A model generated the notes under the pieces. The model saw only the letters and a list, made by a program, of their open reading frames with translations, did not search any database and was not told the DNA's origin. Shown piece after piece: positions 4,728 to 5,721 of a stretch of DNA of 5,721 nt. Every line of letters begins with the position of its first letter. Position 1 is the first letter of the stretch. The DNA lies in the NCBI GenBank assembly GCA_964427965.1, contig CAYRWK010000048.1, forward strand, positions 1 through 5,721, in the 5' to 3' direction. A program made the position numbers and the translations under genes. The stretch is from CAYRWK01 sp964427965 (lineage in GTDB: Bacteria; Patescibacteriota; WWE3; UBA101185; UBA10185).

Positions 4728-5721
4728 CTGAAATTGTTGATATAAACATAAACTTATTTTCGGGAATATTATCCATCTCACCATCCAAAATTCTTCTAAC
4801 TCCGGCTACTGTGTCTTGTAATTTTACATACACTCCGGCACGACCTGTCTGTTCTGAAGAGACAAAAAAGTTTTGTGTCATGAAGTTTTTAATTTTTAGA
4901 GCTCTTTTATAGACATTTCTATCTTCGTCAGTAAGTTCTGACTCCCCCACCAAAGAAACAATTCTTTCTAAAGACATGGCTTTTGATAACAAGCTTTGGG
5001 CTTTAGTAGCAACATAATAGTGGACAGGATCTACTTTTTGAAGATTTAACGAACTGGACGTAGAGTTTAAAATATCTACTGCAGGAAACCTACCTTCTCT
5101 ATAAATATCTCTGGATAAAACGATAGCTGAGTCCAGATAATCGTATACCGCTTGAACACCTTGATCTAATAAGTCATCAGCAGGCATGTATATTGCCTCT
5201 ATGGTTGTAATTGACCTATCTTTGTTTGACACAAGTCTTTCGTGGATTGCGGCCATTTCGGAGCTTAGACTGGGTTGATAACCATCCTCTGAGGGAATTG
5301 AGTTCATAAGAAGTGACAACTCGTTACCAGCTTGGGCAAATCTAAAAATATTATCTATAAAAAATAAGACATCTTTACTCATTTCATCCCTAAAGTATTC
5401 AGCTTGTGTAACAGCACTGAATGCCGTTAAAAACCTTATAGAAGAGCTGTCGCCCATGGAACTAAGTGTTAGTAAAACATGGTCTAATACTCCCGTTTTC
5501 TTTAATTCTCTGTAAAGTTCATGACCTTCTCTTGTTCTTTCTCCAATACCACAAAAAACCGAGACGTTATGCTCCTTGTCCTTATTTACAATGTTATGCA
5601 ATATTTCAGTTAGCAAAAGGGTTTTACCAACACCAGATCCCCCAAAAAGCCCTGTTTTACCGCCTTTAACTAATGGGGTAAATAAATCAATAACCTTTAT
5701 ACCTGTTTCAACCAAAGGTTG
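4714..5721 (-). CDS. atpD: F-type ATP synthase beta subunit, N-terminal part outside window
   Basis: The catalytic subunit of F1; 335 residues to the stop are visible, with roughly the first 130 missing beyond the window edge. Numbering visible residues: Walker A GGSGVGKT (27-34), the GERTREG segment with the catalytic Glu and phosphate-binding Arg (60-66), Walker B VLFFIDNIFRF (118-128), GYQPSLSSEM (147-156), PADDL (180-184), FPAVDILNSTS (212-222), and a DELSEED-like ESELTDED (260-267). The C-terminus (FFVSSEQTG, LDGEMDNIPENKF) is typical of beta. Unusual points: the nearly invariant MNEPPGxR reads MGDSSSIR (89-96), the adenine-site Tyr before PAVD is Phe, and STSR reads STSS. Walker A, GER and Walker B are intact, so it is probably active. 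Its tail overlaps atpC by 14 bp in the usual beta-epsilon order; the remaining atp genes would lie beyond the right edge. Confidence 0.96.
   Translation of the reverse strand, partial: QPLVETGIKVIDLFTPLVKGGKTGLFGGSGVGKTLLLTEILHNIVNKDKEHNVSVFCGIGERTREGHELYRELKKTGVLDHVLLTLSSMGDSSSIRFLTAFSAVTQAEYFRDEMSKDVLFFIDNIFRFAQAGNELSLLMNSIPSEDGYQPSLSSEMAAIHERLVSNKDRSITTIEAIYMPADDLLDQGVQAVYDYLDSAIVLSRDIYREGRFPAVDILNSTSSSLNLQKVDPVHYYVATKAQSLLSKAMSLERIVSLVGESELTDEDRNVYKRALKIKNFMTQNFFVSSEQTGRAGVYVKLQDTVAGVRRILDGEMDNIPENKFMFISTISDAEK

Noticed and set aside
5466..5669. Plus-strand open frame opposite atpD
   Set aside because: Antisense to the conserved Walker A region of atpD; no protein character of its own.

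Overview
This AT-rich window is packed with short, mostly housekeeping genes and looks like the genome of a small, streamlined bacterium. My best guess is a member of the Candidate Phyla Radiation (Patescibacteria), perhaps near Microgenomates or Katanobacteria. This rests on the minimal one-helix SecE, the strongly diverged F1-ATPase beta and FolD sequences, the very small intergenic gaps and the leaderless-looking promoters. It is an inference without any database search. UGA appears to be an ordinary stop (end of rplK), which argues against a recoded Gracilibacteria-type genome.

Layout: (1) 1-612, plus strand, the end of an unrecognised protein with an N-terminal membrane segment. (2) 609-1442, minus strand, a diverged folD (tetrahydrofolate one-carbon metabolism) whose tail overlaps the previous gene by 4 bp. 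(3) 1458-1667, minus strand, a probable structured non-coding RNA of about 210 nt with its own promoter (1674-1701) and a strong intrinsic terminator; I could not assign it to a family. The rest of the gene-free stretch (1702-1783) is AT-rich, and I see nothing convincing in it. (4) 1784-2410, minus strand, an M50 site-2 type membrane metalloprotease. (5) 2474-4434, plus strand, secE-nusG-rplK-rplA, the conserved export/transcription/ribosome cluster. (6) 4443-5721, minus strand, the end of an F-type ATP synthase operon: atpD (5' end outside the window) and a short atpC.

Two signals deserve most attention. First, the minus-strand RNA at 1458-1667 has at least five helices, including an 11-bp long-range closing helix. 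Its G-U pairs work only on the minus strand. Second, secE, folD and the M50 gene each have a near-perfect -10 hexamer exactly 6 nt before the ATG, which predicts leaderless mRNAs; rplK by contrast has a clear Shine-Dalgarno. The ATP synthase beta subunit is also unusual: the nearly invariant MNEPPGxR phosphate-site motif reads MGDSSSIR. Its epsilon partner lacks the usual C-terminal helical domain.
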